From NCBI RefSeq assembly GCF_020829595.1, contig NZ_JAIVFW010000013.1:62001-126000 (forward strand): a stretch of DNA of 64,000 nt, in the 5' to 3' direction. The translations under genes were made by a program, and so were the position numbers. How positions within the stretch are numbered: the stretch's first letter is position 1; every line of letters starts with the position of its first letter. The notes beneath the pieces are model-generated. The model ran no database searches. It worked only from the letters and a program-made list of their open reading frames with translations, and was not told the DNA's origin. The DNA is from Nostoc sp. CHAB 5844 (GTDB taxonomy: Bacteria; Cyanobacteriota; Cyanobacteriia; Cyanobacteriales; Nostocaceae). This document shows positions 1 to 9,827 of the stretch, piece by piece.

Positions 1-1499
1 AACTCAGCTATTTGCAACGCTTCAATCACATTTCGTGCTTGTATCAAGTTTTCTGCACTTGGTTGGGGTGCTTGCAGTAGCAAATCAACCAACTCTCGAT
101 ACACGGGTTCTACACTTTCTCGAAAAGAAAATTGGATGTCGGGGTTCAGTGCTACTAAGTCGCTGCGTAATGATTGTAAACTTTTGACAGCTTGGGTGTA
201 ATAGGCGATCGCTTCTTGATTCGCCTTTGGTTTTTGTTTGTGCAGCAGTCGCCCTAATTGCCATTGCCATTGATAAGTTAAATCTGAGGCGCTGATTTGA
301 TAGGCAATTTGTAGTGCTTGTTGAGTCAAAATTTTTGCTTGATTAAATTTTAGGGCGCGTTCCTCGACTTGCCCTAAAATACCCATTGCTGTAGATTTGG
401 CACGTAAATCTTCTAAGGTGTCAGCTTGTTTGATGGCTTGTTGCAGAAGTGCAGTGATTTTTGCTGGTGGTTGGTTTTGCCTGAGCAGAGTTTGTGCCAA
501 ATTAATATATATGTAAACTGTGGAGCGACCAGCAGGCAACTGAGGTAATTGTGTTTGCAGTTGTGTCCACAGGGTTTCTGCGGCATTTAGTTGCTGCCTA
601 TCCACTAATAAACTCAGTTGATTTACCTGGGCTTGAGTACGCAAAATTGGGGAAGGAGCGATCGCAGCTGCTTGTTGATAGTATACTAAAGCTGCGGTGT
701 GCGCTTTCTGCACACGTTCAGGATATTGCAATACTTCTGCTTGTTTAGCTAGTAATCTTTCAGTATTGCCTAAACTCAGCAATCCTTTACTTTCTAAAAC
801 AGGATTTTTTATCTGTCGTGATAAATTAATACTTTGAATTAGTAGTCGTTGGGCTGTTTTTAGTTCTCCCACTCGGTTATAAAGATTCCCAAGATTTTGC
901 CAACCGAGCGTTTTCAAAGGTAAATCTTTCGTCTGCTGCACCTGGGTTTCTATTTGTAACAATTGCTTTTGGGCGCGACGATAAAAACCTAGCGACTGCA
1001 AAGCTTGGGCTTGACTCAGGCGACTACCCATCATTCCCTCAGCATCATTCGCTTGGCGATAGGCTGTTTCGGCTTGTTGCCAAGTTGCTAAAGCAGACTC
1101 TAACTGCCCTTTTGCTAATTGTAAGTGTGCTTGAGCATTGAGGACTTGAGCAAAGATTTGCAAATGTTGGCGCTGTGCAGATGTTGATTTTAAAAGTAGT
1201 AAACTTTCGGTAATTGCATTTTGCGCTAGTTGCCATTGTCCCAGTTTTTGATATGCCAGAGAAAGTAAACCAAGGGCTTGTGCCTGATGTAGCGGAGAGT
1301 TTTTGCTGGCATATTCTTGAGTAGCTTGTTTTAAAGTTTGGACAGCTTGAGAAAATTGCCCAACATCATAAAATTCTTTGCCAGTTTCTACCATCTGGGC
1401 AATAGATGGTTGGGCATAAACAGGCATAAATAGGTGAATATGCAAACTTAAGATTAGAGAACAAATAGCGATCGCTATCCAGCAAACAGAGCGTTTCAT
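1..1499 (-). CDS. TPR-repeat protein, probably TPR-CHAT family (C-terminus beyond window)
   Basis: The reading frame is open from an ATG at 1499 (AGAAGGTG ribosome site just upstream) to the left edge, giving 499 codons with no stop. It begins with a signal peptide or membrane anchor (MKRSVCWIAIAI, hydrophobic to about residue 30, then VYAQPS). The rest is helical tetratricopeptide-like repeats with A/L/Q-rich pairs of helices, such as ALGLLSLAYQKLGQWQLAQ and LGNLYNRVGELKTAQ. The last visible segment (FRESVEPVYRELVDLL, then ARNVIEALQIAEL) is the sequence that usually leads into a CHAT caspase-like peptidase in cyanobacterial TPR-CHAT proteins; the CHAT domain itself is outside the window. Such proteins often sit with two-partner-secretion haemagglutinins and CHASE2 proteins, and remnants of both follow here. 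TPR assignment is firm; CHAT is inferred. Confidence 0.8.
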   Translation of the reverse strand, partial: MKRSVCWIAIAICSLILSLHIHLFMPVYAQPSIAQMVETGKEFYDVGQFSQAVQTLKQATQEYASKNSPLHQAQALGLLSLAYQKLGQWQLAQNAITESLLLLKSTSAQRQHLQIFAQVLNAQAHLQLAKGQLESALATWQQAETAYRQANDAEGMMGSRLSQAQALQSLGFYRRAQKQLLQIETQVQQTKDLPLKTLGWQNLGNLYNRVGELKTAQRLLIQSINLSRQIKNPVLESKGLLSLGNTERLLAKQAEVLQYPERVQKAHTAALVYYQQAAAIAPSPILRTQAQVNQLSLLVDRQQLNAAETLWTQLQTQLPQLPAGRSTVYIYINLAQTLLRQNQPPAKITALLQQAIKQADTLEDLRAKSTAMGILGQVEERALKFNQAKILTQQALQIAYQISASDLTYQWQWQLGRLLHKQKPKANQEAIAYYTQAVKSLQSLRSDLVALNPDIQFSFRESVEPVYRELVDLLLQAPQPSAENLIQARNVIEALQIAE

Positions 1500-1573
1500 A
1501 ATTTTGCACCTTCTGCATCAACAAAACTGGCGTTTGCCGCAGAATAAGGGTTATTTTATGCGATCTCTATACA

Positions 1574-1978
1574 TTACCAAATAGTTTGAATAGTTGTTAA
1601 GGTCTGAATTTGCACATCACGAGTAACTAGAGGAAGGCCTAAATACAGAGCAGTAGCAGCAATAATTCTATCAGGCATATCAGGAACAGTTGCCCGATCA
1701 ATTTGCTGGATTACTCCCGAAACATTACGATCTAAAGCCGCTAATACAATACCCACCTCAACGTCATCCAAAGCATTTATAGTTCGTTGTAATACCTCTT
1801 TGGCAAAGCGTCCCTTTTCAACTAAATAAACAATTTCAACCACTGAAATAGCTGACACATAAATAGGATTACCACTATTCACTGCTTGTTCCAAAGCTGT
1901 TAAGGCAGTTTTTGATAGTCTGTCTAGGTCGAAAATATACCAAATTAGAGCGTGTGTATCTATAACTACTGATGTCAT
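1574..1978 (-). CDS. PIN-domain toxin, VapC-like (type II toxin-antitoxin)
   Basis: The product has 134 residues, the usual PIN toxin length. The fold's acidic residues are visible: the N-terminal VVIDTHALIWY (Asp near residue 7), a central Glu in SVVEIVYL, and the C-terminal DMPDRIIAATAL block followed by PLVTRD. In this family these residues bind Mg2+/Mn2+ for RNA cleavage. The ATG overlaps the antitoxin stop by one base (TAATG), which points to translational coupling with the gene upstream. The pair is read toward the TPR gene at 1499. The specific RNA target cannot be told from sequence. Confidence 0.88.
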   Translation of the reverse strand: MTSVVIDTHALIWYIFDLDRLSKTALTALEQAVNSGNPIYVSAISVVEIVYLVEKGRFAKEVLQRTINALDDVEVGIVLAALDRNVSGVIQQIDRATVPDMPDRIIAATALYLGLPLVTRDVQIQTLTTIQTIW

Positions 1979-2202
1979 TAAATAATATCCCTGGGGAAGT
2001 TACCCCACATTTCTTGACGTGCTTGGGTAATATCTTTTTCAGTAATATCTACTGCTAAATCAGCACATAACCCTCTAACGCTACGCAAGGTATTTTTAAA
2101 AGTATTTTTTTGATATAAAAATTCGGCAAAATTTAATAACTCTTGCTGTTTATCTACAGGTAATTGACGCAACTTTTCTAAGACTGCTTGCTCAATATTC
2201 AT
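1978..2202 (-). CDS. antitoxin of the PIN pair, DUF2281-like
   Basis: This 74-residue protein starts MNIEQAVLEKLRQLP and continues DKQQELLNFAEFLYQ. That helical N-terminus is typical of DUF2281-type antitoxins, which neutralise VapC-like PIN toxins and usually autorepress the operon. It sits directly upstream of the toxin with a one-base overlap, the normal antitoxin-first order. The C-terminal half (VRGLCADLAVDITEKDI) has the GLCADL-type motif seen in such antitoxins, which probably wraps the toxin. No strong ribosome binding site is visible upstream of the ATG. The role rests on length, order and the N-terminal motif. Confidence 0.82.
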   Translation of the reverse strand: MNIEQAVLEKLRQLPVDKQQELLNFAEFLYQKNTFKNTLRSVRGLCADLAVDITEKDITQARQEMWGNFPRDII

Positions 2203-2238
2203 ATATTTAGCAATTGATATTTATATTTCGTTTCTATT

Positions 2239-2337
2239 TTACCGTGAGTTTAACTCTATAAAGCTACCGTGAATGTGCAAACTTAATATATTAGAGAAAA
2301 AAAGAGCGATCGCTATCCAGCAAACAGAGCGTTTCAT
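2239..2337 (-). pseudogene. beheaded duplicate of the TPR gene 5' end
   Basis: An ATG at 2337 opens a 32-codon frame beginning MKRSVCWIAIAL and reaching SLHIH before diverging and stopping. It is almost identical to the first 22 residues of the gene starting at 1499, and the DNA stays close over about 65 bases. The segment before the ATG also matches (TGATG...GCAAA...ATG), but the copy here has lost about 8 bases including the AGAAGGTG ribosome site. I read it as the stump of a duplicated paralogue. The toxin-antitoxin pair lies exactly between the two copies. Confidence 0.75.
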
Positions 2338-2484
2338 TTGCATTCATCACTGCCAAACACTTATTTGTACATTACCATCTACAGCAGATTTCAACTTGGT
2401 GAGTTACAGATAACTGTAAGGGCTTTCCGCCGTTCGCCCCTACCTATATACTTCATTTACCTGAGAAATGCTGTAAATAGACGA

Positions 2485-3108
2485 TCAATCCCAATCAGTA
2501 GAATCTTCAAACCAATACCAATTACCAAAAATGCGGAAAGTTTGGTAATTTGTGCTGCCAAAAGGACTGCCTTTTGAGTTTGGTTTGTAGACAAAACCAT
2601 AGGAGGTGATTTGAAATATCCAACGGCTGGAATACACGCGAAAGTATACGCCACCTCGTGGATCTGCTGCATATTCATCAACATAATATAAACCAAGCTG
2701 TCGATTTAACTTCATGTCTCCAACGCTAGAGACAGGAGCCTGCACAAGCATTTGTTCAAATGCTGGTTTTGATACTCTAAAGGCTAGACGACGAGGAATC
2801 TGAAATTTCAGCAGAATGCCAGAAAGAACCACGATCGCCACCATCATCGCCACACGTCGCCAGGAAATTCTGAAATTCTTAAATTTTCTGTTTAATTGTA
2901 GTTGGTCTAATTTGCCGCGTTGTGCCAAAACTATTAATGCTATTAATAGGAAAATACCAATTGCAGCAACTATTGGTAGCCCAATAAAAAACAGTACAAA
3001 GCTTACAAAAATTATTTCAGATAGCACACCAGGATAAATACTAATAGCAAGAGCCGCTACACAAATAACTATAGTTATAAAAAATATAATATTGCTAAAT
3101 AGTTTCAT
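2485..3108 (-). CDS. hypothetical membrane protein with three hydrophobic segments
   Basis: The product has 207 residues and I do not recognise the family. Residues 1-30 (FFITIVICVAALAISIYPGV) and about 30-65 (long I/V/L-rich stretch ending LIVLAQRGK) are two membrane helices. A third hydrophobic helix follows a basic linker (MMVAIVVLSGILL, about residue 90-103). The remaining 100 residues look like a folded domain outside the membrane, ending in aromatic-rich strands (GNWYWFEDSTDWD). It is flanked by the beheaded TPR copy and by a MITE-like repeat and has no obvious operon partner. The ATG has no strong ribosome site. Confidence 0.6.
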   Translation of the reverse strand: MKLFSNIIFFITIVICVAALAISIYPGVLSEIIFVSFVLFFIGLPIVAAIGIFLLIALIVLAQRGKLDQLQLNRKFKNFRISWRRVAMMVAIVVLSGILLKFQIPRRLAFRVSKPAFEQMLVQAPVSSVGDMKLNRQLGLYYVDEYAADPRGGVYFRVYSSRWIFQITSYGFVYKPNSKGSPFGSTNYQTFRIFGNWYWFEDSTDWD

Positions 3109-3196
3109 TTTTAACCCAACTATAATTTGTTTTGAATTTCCATCTCGTCTATTTGAAACTTATCACCTCTTGCTACTGCTCATCCCACTCTTGATA

Positions 3197-3325
3197 CGTT
3201 CAGTTAACGCTAAAAACTAAACTTGGCGTAGGTTGGAACGTAGACGCGCTCCGCGCGGCTTCCCGCAAGGAACCCAACATCCACGCATACTTTGTTGGGT
3301 TGCGCTGTCGCTGCACCCAACCTAC
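3197..3325. repeat. MITE-like palindromic dispersed repeat, copy A
   Basis: The segment starts CGTTCAGTTAA...CTAAAAAC and carries GTAGGTTGG near its left and CCAACCTAC at its right end as inverted arms. Its interior shares ACCCAACATCC and GCATACTTTGTTGG with copy B at 5414-5520, in the same orientation. Copy A also contains an extra GC-rich patch (about 3239-3275, GCGCTCCGCGCGGCTTCCCG) of the small dispersed repeat type found in Nostoc genomes. Confidence 0.7.
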
Positions 3326-3404
3326 TTTTCTACCCTTGCACAAAGGTTTCAGTGATAGTGATCGCGTTGCAAACAAAATGGATAAAGTCGAAAGAAAAAA
3401 ATTC

Positions 3405-3620
3405 TTATGCAAAGATAGAGGAGCTAGTGATACTAGCAACCAGACGCTCTAAGCGGACATCCGACTCAAACACCATCTCCTCAGGTTTGTACAGCATTTT
3501 TATCTTGTTTCCATTCACTTTCAGCGCGGTGGAAAACTTAATCCAACGTTGATCAGGAATTGTAAAAAGCCGATCTTTTCCTCTTGATAACTCTCGAATA
3601 AACGCATCAAGTCCTTTATT
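3405..3620 (-). pseudogene. C-terminal remnant of an unidentified protein
   Basis: On the minus strand an open frame ends at a TAA at 3405-3407 and reads GLDAFIRELSRGKDRLF, then DQRWIKFSTALKV and KPEEMVFESDVRLERLVAS. Composition and periodicity look like genuine protein, but there is no start codon, and the frame runs backwards into the haemagglutinin remnant that begins near 3620 on the other strand. I read it as the tail of a gene cut off by a rearrangement. I cannot name the family. Confidence 0.35.
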
Positions 3621-3650
3621 GCGGTTAGAACAATTAATGCTCGCGATCGC

Positions 3651-5375
3651 GTGGTTCTTAATGGCATTAGACCACCGCGAGGAGCTAGTGTTGGGGGAAT
3701 AGTAAGTTTTGTGCGTGATGGTGCGATCGGTAATGGTGGTAACGTCACAATTAACACTGGTTCATTGTTGGTCAAAGATGGTACAGGTATCTCAGCGGAA
3801 TCTTTTGGACAGGGCAACGCAGGCAACATCACCATCAATGCCCGTGAGACTGCTGCTTGGGATGGCACAACTCGTGATGGATTTTTTAGTTCTGCCACAA
3901 GTTCAGTCCAAAGACTATTGTTTCCCGAATTCGGTTTTATCGGTAATGCTGCTGGCAACGGTGGTACGATCGCCGTTACAGCCAAGCATGTATCGCTTAC
4001 TAATGGTGCTAGGTTCGATGCTAGGATTGACGATGCTCCTGGTCAAGCAGGGAACATTATTATCCGTGCAGAAACTGTTACTTTATCTGGTGCAAATCTA
4101 GAATATGGCAATGCCAGTAGTTTGATCACAACTACTGCTGGGAATACCACAGCACCAGGTGGTGAAATTAATATTTTTGCTGATCGCTTACAGATTTCTG
4201 ATGGCGCACTTTTAAATGCTACTTCTCAAGGTAATGGCCGTGGCGGTGATATTCACATTTCAGTAAATACTTTGGAACTGCAAACTGGTGGCGAACTGGT
4301 AACTAGCGCCTTTGGGCAAGGAAATGCCGGAGATATTTTAGTTACAGCCAAAGACCAAATTCAGATTGTGGGCAGCGATCCTAATTTTCTCAGGCGACAG
4401 CAGGCGATCGCTCAACTCCCGCCAACATTCAGTGCCATTGCTGAATCTGTAAGTGCATCTAGTGGGCTATTTGCTAATACAGAAGTTGGTTCAACTGGGC
4501 AAGGCGGAGTAATTTCTCTGAAAACAAATAATTTATTGGTGCAAGATAGCGGTCAAATTTCCGTCAGCAGCCAAGGTGCAGGCATCGCTGGAGAGATTGA
4601 CATCCAAGCTAATGCAATTCAACTGAACAATCAAGGACAACTAATTGCCGAAACCGTCTCTGGTAATGGTGGAAATATCAACCTCCAAGTCCGAGATATT
4701 CTGCTATTGCGGCGTAATAGCCTAATTTCTGCTACAGCTGGTACTAACCTAGCAGGCGGCGATGGTGGGAATATTATGATTAACGCTCCTTTCATCGTTG
4801 CCAATCAAAACAGTGATATTGTTGCCAATGCCTTCAATGGGCAAGGAGGACGCATAGACATCACCGCAACAAATATCTTTGAGTTGACAGTCCGCAGTCG
4901 TGAAGATTTACAAACATCGTTAAACTCTCCAGTTTTAGATCCGCGTTTGTTACCCACCAGTGATATCAGTGCCATTTCTCAGACTAACCCTAATTTAAAT
5001 GGAATTATTACAATTAATGCTTTGAACATCGACCCCACCCAAGGAGTAGCAGAATTACCAATAGATTTAGTCGATGCAACACAACAAATCAATCAACAAC
5101 TGTGCAATATTAGCCAGAAAAGTTCATTTATCATTACTGGTAGAGGTGGGCTACCTGAAACACCCAGCGCCACCCTCAAACCCGATGCAACTTGGGAAGA
5201 TTGGCGGATTTTAGCAGATGAATCACCGCCATCAAAAAAACCGCAGACATTGCTAATCGATGATAGCAAGATAGTTGCGGCACAAGGTTGGCTAGTAGAT
5301 GCCCAAGGAAATGTTTACCTGACTGCTAAATCTACATCTTCTGTGTCTCAAGGTTGCGATCGCTATTTGCCTTAA
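3651..5375 (+). pseudogene. filamentous-haemagglutinin-like (TpsA) exoprotein, N-terminus missing
   Basis: The frame (open from 3591; first plausible start GTG at 3651) gives 574 residues of parallel beta-helix repeats such as GNGGNVTINTGSLLVKDG, GQGNAGNITINA and GRGGDIHISVNTLEL. These repeats are characteristic of cyanobacterial haemagglutination-activity-domain exoproteins of two-partner secretion. The tail with two Cys residues (QQLCNIS, and SQGCDRYLP at the end) is the normal C-terminus. Complete proteins are usually 700-1000 residues or more and begin with a signal peptide and the TPS recognition domain; both are absent, so the product could not be exported. No TpsB partner is present in the window. 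The region is bracketed by repeat copies A and B. Confidence 0.85.
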
Positions 5376-5413
5376 CATTTAGTACTCATCTCATACGGCT
5401 TATATGACAATAC

Positions 5414-5520
5414 CGTTCAGTTAAGACTAAAAACAAATTCTGGTGTAGGTTGGGTTGAGGAACGAAACCCAACATCCGTGCATACTTTGTTGGATTTCCC
5501 TATCGCTCAACCCAACCTAC
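5414..5520. repeat. MITE-like palindromic dispersed repeat, copy B
   Basis: The copy begins CGTTCAGTTAAGACTAAAAAC. It has perfect 14-bp inverted arms, GTAGGTTGGGTTGA at 5445-5458 and TCAACCCAACCTAC at 5507-5520. It is in direct orientation with copy A, and the two bracket the haemagglutinin remnant. Transcribed, it would form a long hairpin. Confidence 0.75.
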
Positions 5521-5639
5521 TAGCGCGTCATCCTTAAAACGTTGGGTTAAAAATCTAGAAAATCCAAAATTAAACTATCTTATGATTACTCAACCTAACA
5601 AATTAAGCTTGTCGCGCTACTACTTTTCTGCTTAACTGG

Positions 5640-5741
5640 ATGAATACACAAAATCATATTGCCTTTTACGACCAACCAGAGGTTGTAGAGGAAGCGGCTG
5701 TTAAAGCATCAACATGGCTCAAACAAACACTCAGCAAGTAG
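5640..5741 (+). CDS. short ORF or gene-tail remnant (33 codons)
   Basis: ATG at 5640 opens 33 codons (MNTQNHIAFYDQPEVVEEAA...WLKQTLSK) that stop at the end of the convergent CHASE2 gene. The acidic helix followed by a WLKQTL ending resembles the C-terminus of alpha/beta-hydrolases of the dienelactone hydrolase type. That would make it a remnant tail rather than a gene. The resemblance is weak. Confidence 0.25.
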   Translation: MNTQNHIAFYDQPEVVEEAAVKASTWLKQTLSK

Positions 5742-8042
5742 TTACACTTTAATTGAAACCACAGCGAAACTCGTGATGATCACAGCTAATATGGGGGGTA
5801 ATAGGGGAAACCATGCCCCCAATAATGCCAGCAACCAGAAACAACTGCCATATAATACAGCAATCAGCAAGCTTACTTTCAGAGCATTGTATTTTGGGAA
5901 ATAAGGTTGCCAAACTATAAATCCACCAGCGCAAGTCCAGATGCTAATCCAGAGGATTTCTAGAGGTTTTGGCAGATACCATAATAGCGATCGCTTATCC
6001 AACACAGCACTAAGAAGTTGGCTAACCATGTGTGCTTGAATTTCAATCCCTGTCGTTGTTTGAATCCTACCCAATTGGCGACTGTAGGGCGTATACCAGC
6101 GATTATCATTAAAGCTGGGGGCAGTAGTCCCAATGATGACGATGCGATTTTTTACCAATGCTAAATTAAATTGGGGACTGAGAATTTCTTGTAAAGTGAC
6201 AGTTCGAGCAATTGTAGCAGATGCGCGATAATTGAGGAGAATTTGCAGACCTTTCGCATCAATTTGACTATAGCCACCGCTGTTATCTTCTAAGATATTG
6301 ACAATGACTGACCCTAATTGAAGATGATTATTTGGTGTTTTGGTTAAGATAATTCCTTCATCTTGGAGATAGCGTTCGACTAGCTTAAAGTTGAGAGAAT
6401 ATTTAGTTTGACAAGGAGATGGAGAACTGACAGCCAACAGTTGACGACGGACAACATCATCAGGATCTTGCACAACATTATTAAAACCGTGGCGATTGCC
6501 TGGAACTTCCATTGGTGCTGGTACACCAGGATTACCATAATTACAGATAGCAAAAAAGCGCTCATTTTGTTGCATTTGCCGCCTTAAGTTGGGATCAGTT
6601 GCAGCCACGGGGCGATCGCGGTATAAATCTAGTCCAATAGCTCTTGGTTGAGCTTGCGTCAATTTCGTTAATAACTGCTCTAAAGCACTATCAGATAACG
6701 ATGCTGCACCTCTTACTTGTGCTGGTTGAGACTGCACATCCGCTTCTGTAATTGTGACTAACAACAGTCGCGGATCGGGTTTTTCTTGGGGTCGCAGTTG
6801 CATTAAATGGTCATAAGCTTGTAATTCCCATGCTTGCAATATTCCCAGCGAACGGATACCTACAATTAAGGCAGTAACATAGACACTAGCAAAAGCGACT
6901 CGCCAGAATGGTAAGGGTAACACTTCCGGACGCAGTGCTTTCAGTTCTGTTTGCACCCACTGACGATGAAACACCGATTGATAAATCCGATTAAATACCT
7001 GAAAGTATCCTTGGTGCTTGATGACTAAACCTGATAATCGTAAATCTAGGTATTCTGGATCATTTCTTGCCACTATCTTGCCTTGTTGCAAAATTTTCTG
7101 GTAAAGCAGCAAGACCTGTTTACGAGAACGGGCATGACGTAAAATGCGATCGCGGATAGTTCGCAAATGCTCAGGTTCATCTTGTGCTTCCCAATTTTGC
7201 AAAATCCGCGCTTTAACTAATTGCTCAACATTGGTGTATTCTTCTCCTTGAGGAATAAACTTAGTCGTAGTGGCAATTAACCAGCAAAGTTTTTGTGTTA
7301 AAAACGGTTGTCCGGCTGTCCAATATAAAATTTCTTTCAGTACTGCTGTTGGATTTGCCGCTTTGTCTAATAGTCCAGCTACTAATGGTTGACTTTCTGA
7401 TAATTGAAAACCTCTAAGTTCAATTGCTCGACCAATATTAAACGGGGCGGAATGTTGGTCTTGAATTAAATCTGAGGGCGTAGCCACACCCAATAATGCA
7501 AAACATAAACGACGATAATTGGGGTTAGTAGCGCGTTTTTCGTAGCAATGACGAATCAAAGAAAAAAACTCATCTGTAGAGAATTTTAAACTCAAAACAC
7601 TATCTATTTCATCAATAAAAATAACTATCTTTCCTGTAATTTGTGTTAGTAATACCTCCTCAATAAATTCACCCAACTGCTGCACAGAGGAGAGGTCATC
7701 TCGTTCTCGCAACCACTGACGACGATTTACCTGCAAACCAAACCCACTCACCAACTCTTGAATCATCCCGCCATACCATTGCTGTTGCGTGATTTGTTGA
7801 CTCCCAATACCAGATAACTCAATTTCTGCACAAGCTACACCCACAGCCCTGAGACGGTTCATTGTCCGAATTCGCAACGAAGATTTTCCCATCTGCCGAG
7901 AGTTCAAAACATAACAATATTCGCCAGCCAGCAATCCTTGATATAACTCGTCATCAGCTTGCCGAACAACATAAGTAGGCGAATCTGGAGGTAAACTACC
8001 ACCAGGTTGATACTGATAGAAATAGTTAGATTCAATACTCAT
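5742..8042 (-). CDS. AAA-like ATPase fused to a CHASE2 sensor domain, membrane protein
   Basis: The product has 766 residues from the ATG at 8042. A longer frame exists upstream, but this start overlaps the preceding gene's stop as ATGA and begins [15 protein letters not shown], the usual start of this family. Residues 20-360 form an AAA-like (AAA_35-type) module with P-loop [10 protein letters not shown] (47-56) and Walker [11 protein letters not shown] (139-148). A membrane helix (about 380-398) precedes a CHASE2 extracellular sensor (about 405-690; [35 protein letters not shown]). Two or three membrane helices close the protein. Unlike typical CHASE2 receptors it ends without a kinase, cyclase or GGDEF output, so the N-terminal ATPase may be the output or scaffold. 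It is coupled to the vMAP-HTH/AAA gene upstream. Confidence 0.88.
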   Translation of the reverse strand: MSIESNYFYQYQPGGSLPPDSPTYVVRQADDELYQGLLAGEYCYVLNSRQMGKSSLRIRTMNRLRAVGVACAEIELSGIGSQQITQQQWYGGMIQELVSGFGLQVNRRQWLRERDDLSSVQQLGEFIEEVLLTQITGKIVIFIDEIDSVLSLKFSTDEFFSLIRHCYEKRATNPNYRRLCFALLGVATPSDLIQDQHSAPFNIGRAIELRGFQLSESQPLVAGLLDKAANPTAVLKEILYWTAGQPFLTQKLCWLIATTTKFIPQGEEYTNVEQLVKARILQNWEAQDEPEHLRTIRDRILRHARSRKQVLLLYQKILQQGKIVARNDPEYLDLRLSGLVIKHQGYFQVFNRIYQSVFHRQWVQTELKALRPEVLPLPFWRVAFASVYVTALIVGIRSLGILQAWELQAYDHLMQLRPQEKPDPRLLLVTITEADVQSQPAQVRGAASLSDSALEQLLTKLTQAQPRAIGLDLYRDRPVAATDPNLRRQMQQNERFFAICNYGNPGVPAPMEVPGNRHGFNNVVQDPDDVVRRQLLAVSSPSPCQTKYSLNFKLVERYLQDEGIILTKTPNNHLQLGSVIVNILEDNSGGYSQIDAKGLQILLNYRASATIARTVTLQEILSPQFNLALVKNRIVIIGTTAPSFNDNRWYTPYSRQLGRIQTTTGIEIQAHMVSQLLSAVLDKRSLLWYLPKPLEILWISIWTCAGGFIVWQPYFPKYNALKVSLLIAVLYGSCFWLLALLGAWFPLLPPILAVIITSFAVVSIKV

Positions 8043-9370
8043 ACCATGCCCAGCCGCACAAGAAAATACAGGCGATACAGTTGACACCGCAACTGTGCAT
8101 GATTGCCAGTAAGTTTCACCAGTCCCATGCTGTAAAGTTGGTAAGCTGCCAAGGGTTCTAATTGTACTGGCATTGTAGCTTGAAGGATTGTTTTCAGAGC
8201 TGCTATTAAATTTGGGTGCTGCTGCAAAGTTGCCCAATGCTCCCGCAGATGATTGCCATAAATACCGCTATCAGTAGGAGCTGCTGCTAATAACTGTTCT
8301 AGAGAAATACCAAGATGAGTTTTGAGGTGAGCAAAAGCTTGCTGCAATAAATAAGGATGTCCCCCCACCATCTGCATTAACAATTTGCTTTGTTGTGGGG
8401 AATATTTTAATCCATGTTGCCCAGCAAAAATTTGGACTTGTTCTTGAGTAAATTCGGTCAATTCAATTGGTAGTCCGACATTAAACGGTGACTGATTGAT
8501 ATTCAGGCGAATATAAACATCTGTAGCATGAACAATTACTAAGCGCAGCTTTTGCCAAGTAGGACGACTTCTAGCTTTTTCATACCAAGAACGTAACAAA
8601 CCAAAAAAGTCTTCGTAAACTTCTGGGTAGGGGAAAATTAAATCCACATCATCTAAACACAATACTATCGGGCGATCGCTCTCGGGCAGTAAATATTCTT
8701 CTAAATATGTAGTACAACTAACTTTACTACCCATACCTTCCTCATCCCAGTATTCATCTAACTGGTTTGGTAAGCCTAACTCTCGCCCTAAGTTGAGACA
8801 AAGCCAACGCAAAAACTTATCTAAATTAGTAAAGTGGGTGCGTCTATCAGCTAATTCCAGGCTCAGGTTTGCAGCGCGGTAATTTTGGGTGGTGAGTTTG
8901 TCTAAAATGTAATTTACCAAATAGGTTTTTCCCATAAGCGTCGGTGCTTTAATCCGAATTAGCGCCCCTGATTGCAACAACGTCTCGTAGCAAATTGCCT
9001 CAATGGGTGGACGTTCAACATAGCAACTTGACTGGCTCAGGGTTGGGAGTGCAGATATAGGCTGTACATTTGCTGAAGATTGCTGTGATTGTTCCTCCCA
9101 ACGACGTTTAAGTGCTTCCTTAAAATTGCTTTTCTTTACCTTTTCTCCCAACGCTTCAGAAAGATTCTTCCAGAGTTTAGGGGCGACATCCTGGCTGATA
9201 TAACTCGTTGCATACTTATTTTGAGCAGCGATTTGGTCATATTCTAGGCGATGCCAAGCACCTTCTAAGACAATAATCTCCACATCAGTCAAATTGCGCT
9301 TGGCTTGGCTTGACATCACTTGATTGGCAACTTTCGCAGCTTCTGCAAACGAGAAATTCATAACTTCCAT
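8039..9370 (-). CDS. vMAP-type HTH protein with AAA-like ATPase domain
   Basis: The product has 443 residues (an ATG at 9361, [11 protein letters not shown], is an equally good start). Residues 5-95 match the N-terminal helix-turn-helix of vWA-MoxR-associated (vMAP) proteins: [37 protein letters not shown], then [15 protein letters not shown]. An AAA-like domain follows, with P-loop [10 protein letters not shown] (142-151) and Walker [13 protein letters not shown] (235-246). The stop overlaps the start of the CHASE2 gene, so the two are one translational unit and share the same ATPase type. In other bacteria vMAP proteins belong to predicted conflict or ternary signalling systems; here neither a vWA nor a MoxR gene is in view. 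Domain reading is firm; the conflict role is inference. Confidence 0.82.
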   Translation of the reverse strand: MEVMNFSFAEAAKVANQVMSSQAKRNLTDVEIIVLEGAWHRLEYDQIAAQNKYATSYISQDVAPKLWKNLSEALGEKVKKSNFKEALKRRWEEQSQQSSANVQPISALPTLSQSSCYVERPPIEAICYETLLQSGALIRIKAPTLMGKTYLVNYILDKLTTQNYRAANLSLELADRRTHFTNLDKFLRWLCLNLGRELGLPNQLDEYWDEEGMGSKVSCTTYLEEYLLPESDRPIVLCLDDVDLIFPYPEVYEDFFGLLRSWYEKARSRPTWQKLRLVIVHATDVYIRLNINQSPFNVGLPIELTEFTQEQVQIFAGQHGLKYSPQQSKLLMQMVGGHPYLLQQAFAHLKTHLGISLEQLLAAAPTDSGIYGNHLREHWATLQQHPNLIAALKTILQATMPVQLEPLAAYQLYSMGLVKLTGNHAQLRCQLYRLYFLVRLGMV

Positions 9371-9827
9371 GATTATGATGCGATCGCCAGAGATTTATCA
9401 TGCACAATAATCCAAAACATTTTTACTGGCAAACTGCTGGTTGGTCATATCTTAGCTTTGTTGTCAGATGCTTTGCAGAAATATTGGCTTAATCCTCAAT
9501 TTAACTTGCATAATTAATCGCTACCTGAATTTAACTGAGTTTACCTGAATTCGTAATTGCAAAAATAATTTTTTAATCACTGACATTAACTCAACTTCTA
9601 AGCAAATATGTCTGGAAGACTAAAGATATCGCATTTTTGAATAAAAAGATTACTGGCTTGTTTGAGAAGCAGTGATTTAAACCTCTAGATTTTTTTTACA
9701 CGCTAGTTTTATTTTTATTCCTCAAATTCCCAACAAAGTTAGGTTAAGAATTCAATATATTTTCCAGAATATTTCTATTTAATTAGAAATCAATTTCTAA
9801 TCAGCACTAGTGTTATCAGGAGCAATT
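9371..9827. promoter_or_regulatory. divergent intergenic region between the AAA pair and the large-gene cluster
   Basis: These 457 bases are AT-rich with no credible gene. They must hold the promoters of both the minus-strand AAA/CHASE2 unit and the plus-strand five-gene cluster. I could not pick a convincing -35/-10 pair. The only clear signal is the ribosome site CAGGAG at 9816-9821, seven bases before the ATG at 9828. Confidence 0.4.

Noticed and set aside
3521-3985. Minus-strand 154-codon frame opposite the haemagglutinin remnant
   Set aside because: It is mostly a shadow of the plus-strand repeats. A different minus-strand frame, ending at 3405, looks more like real protein.
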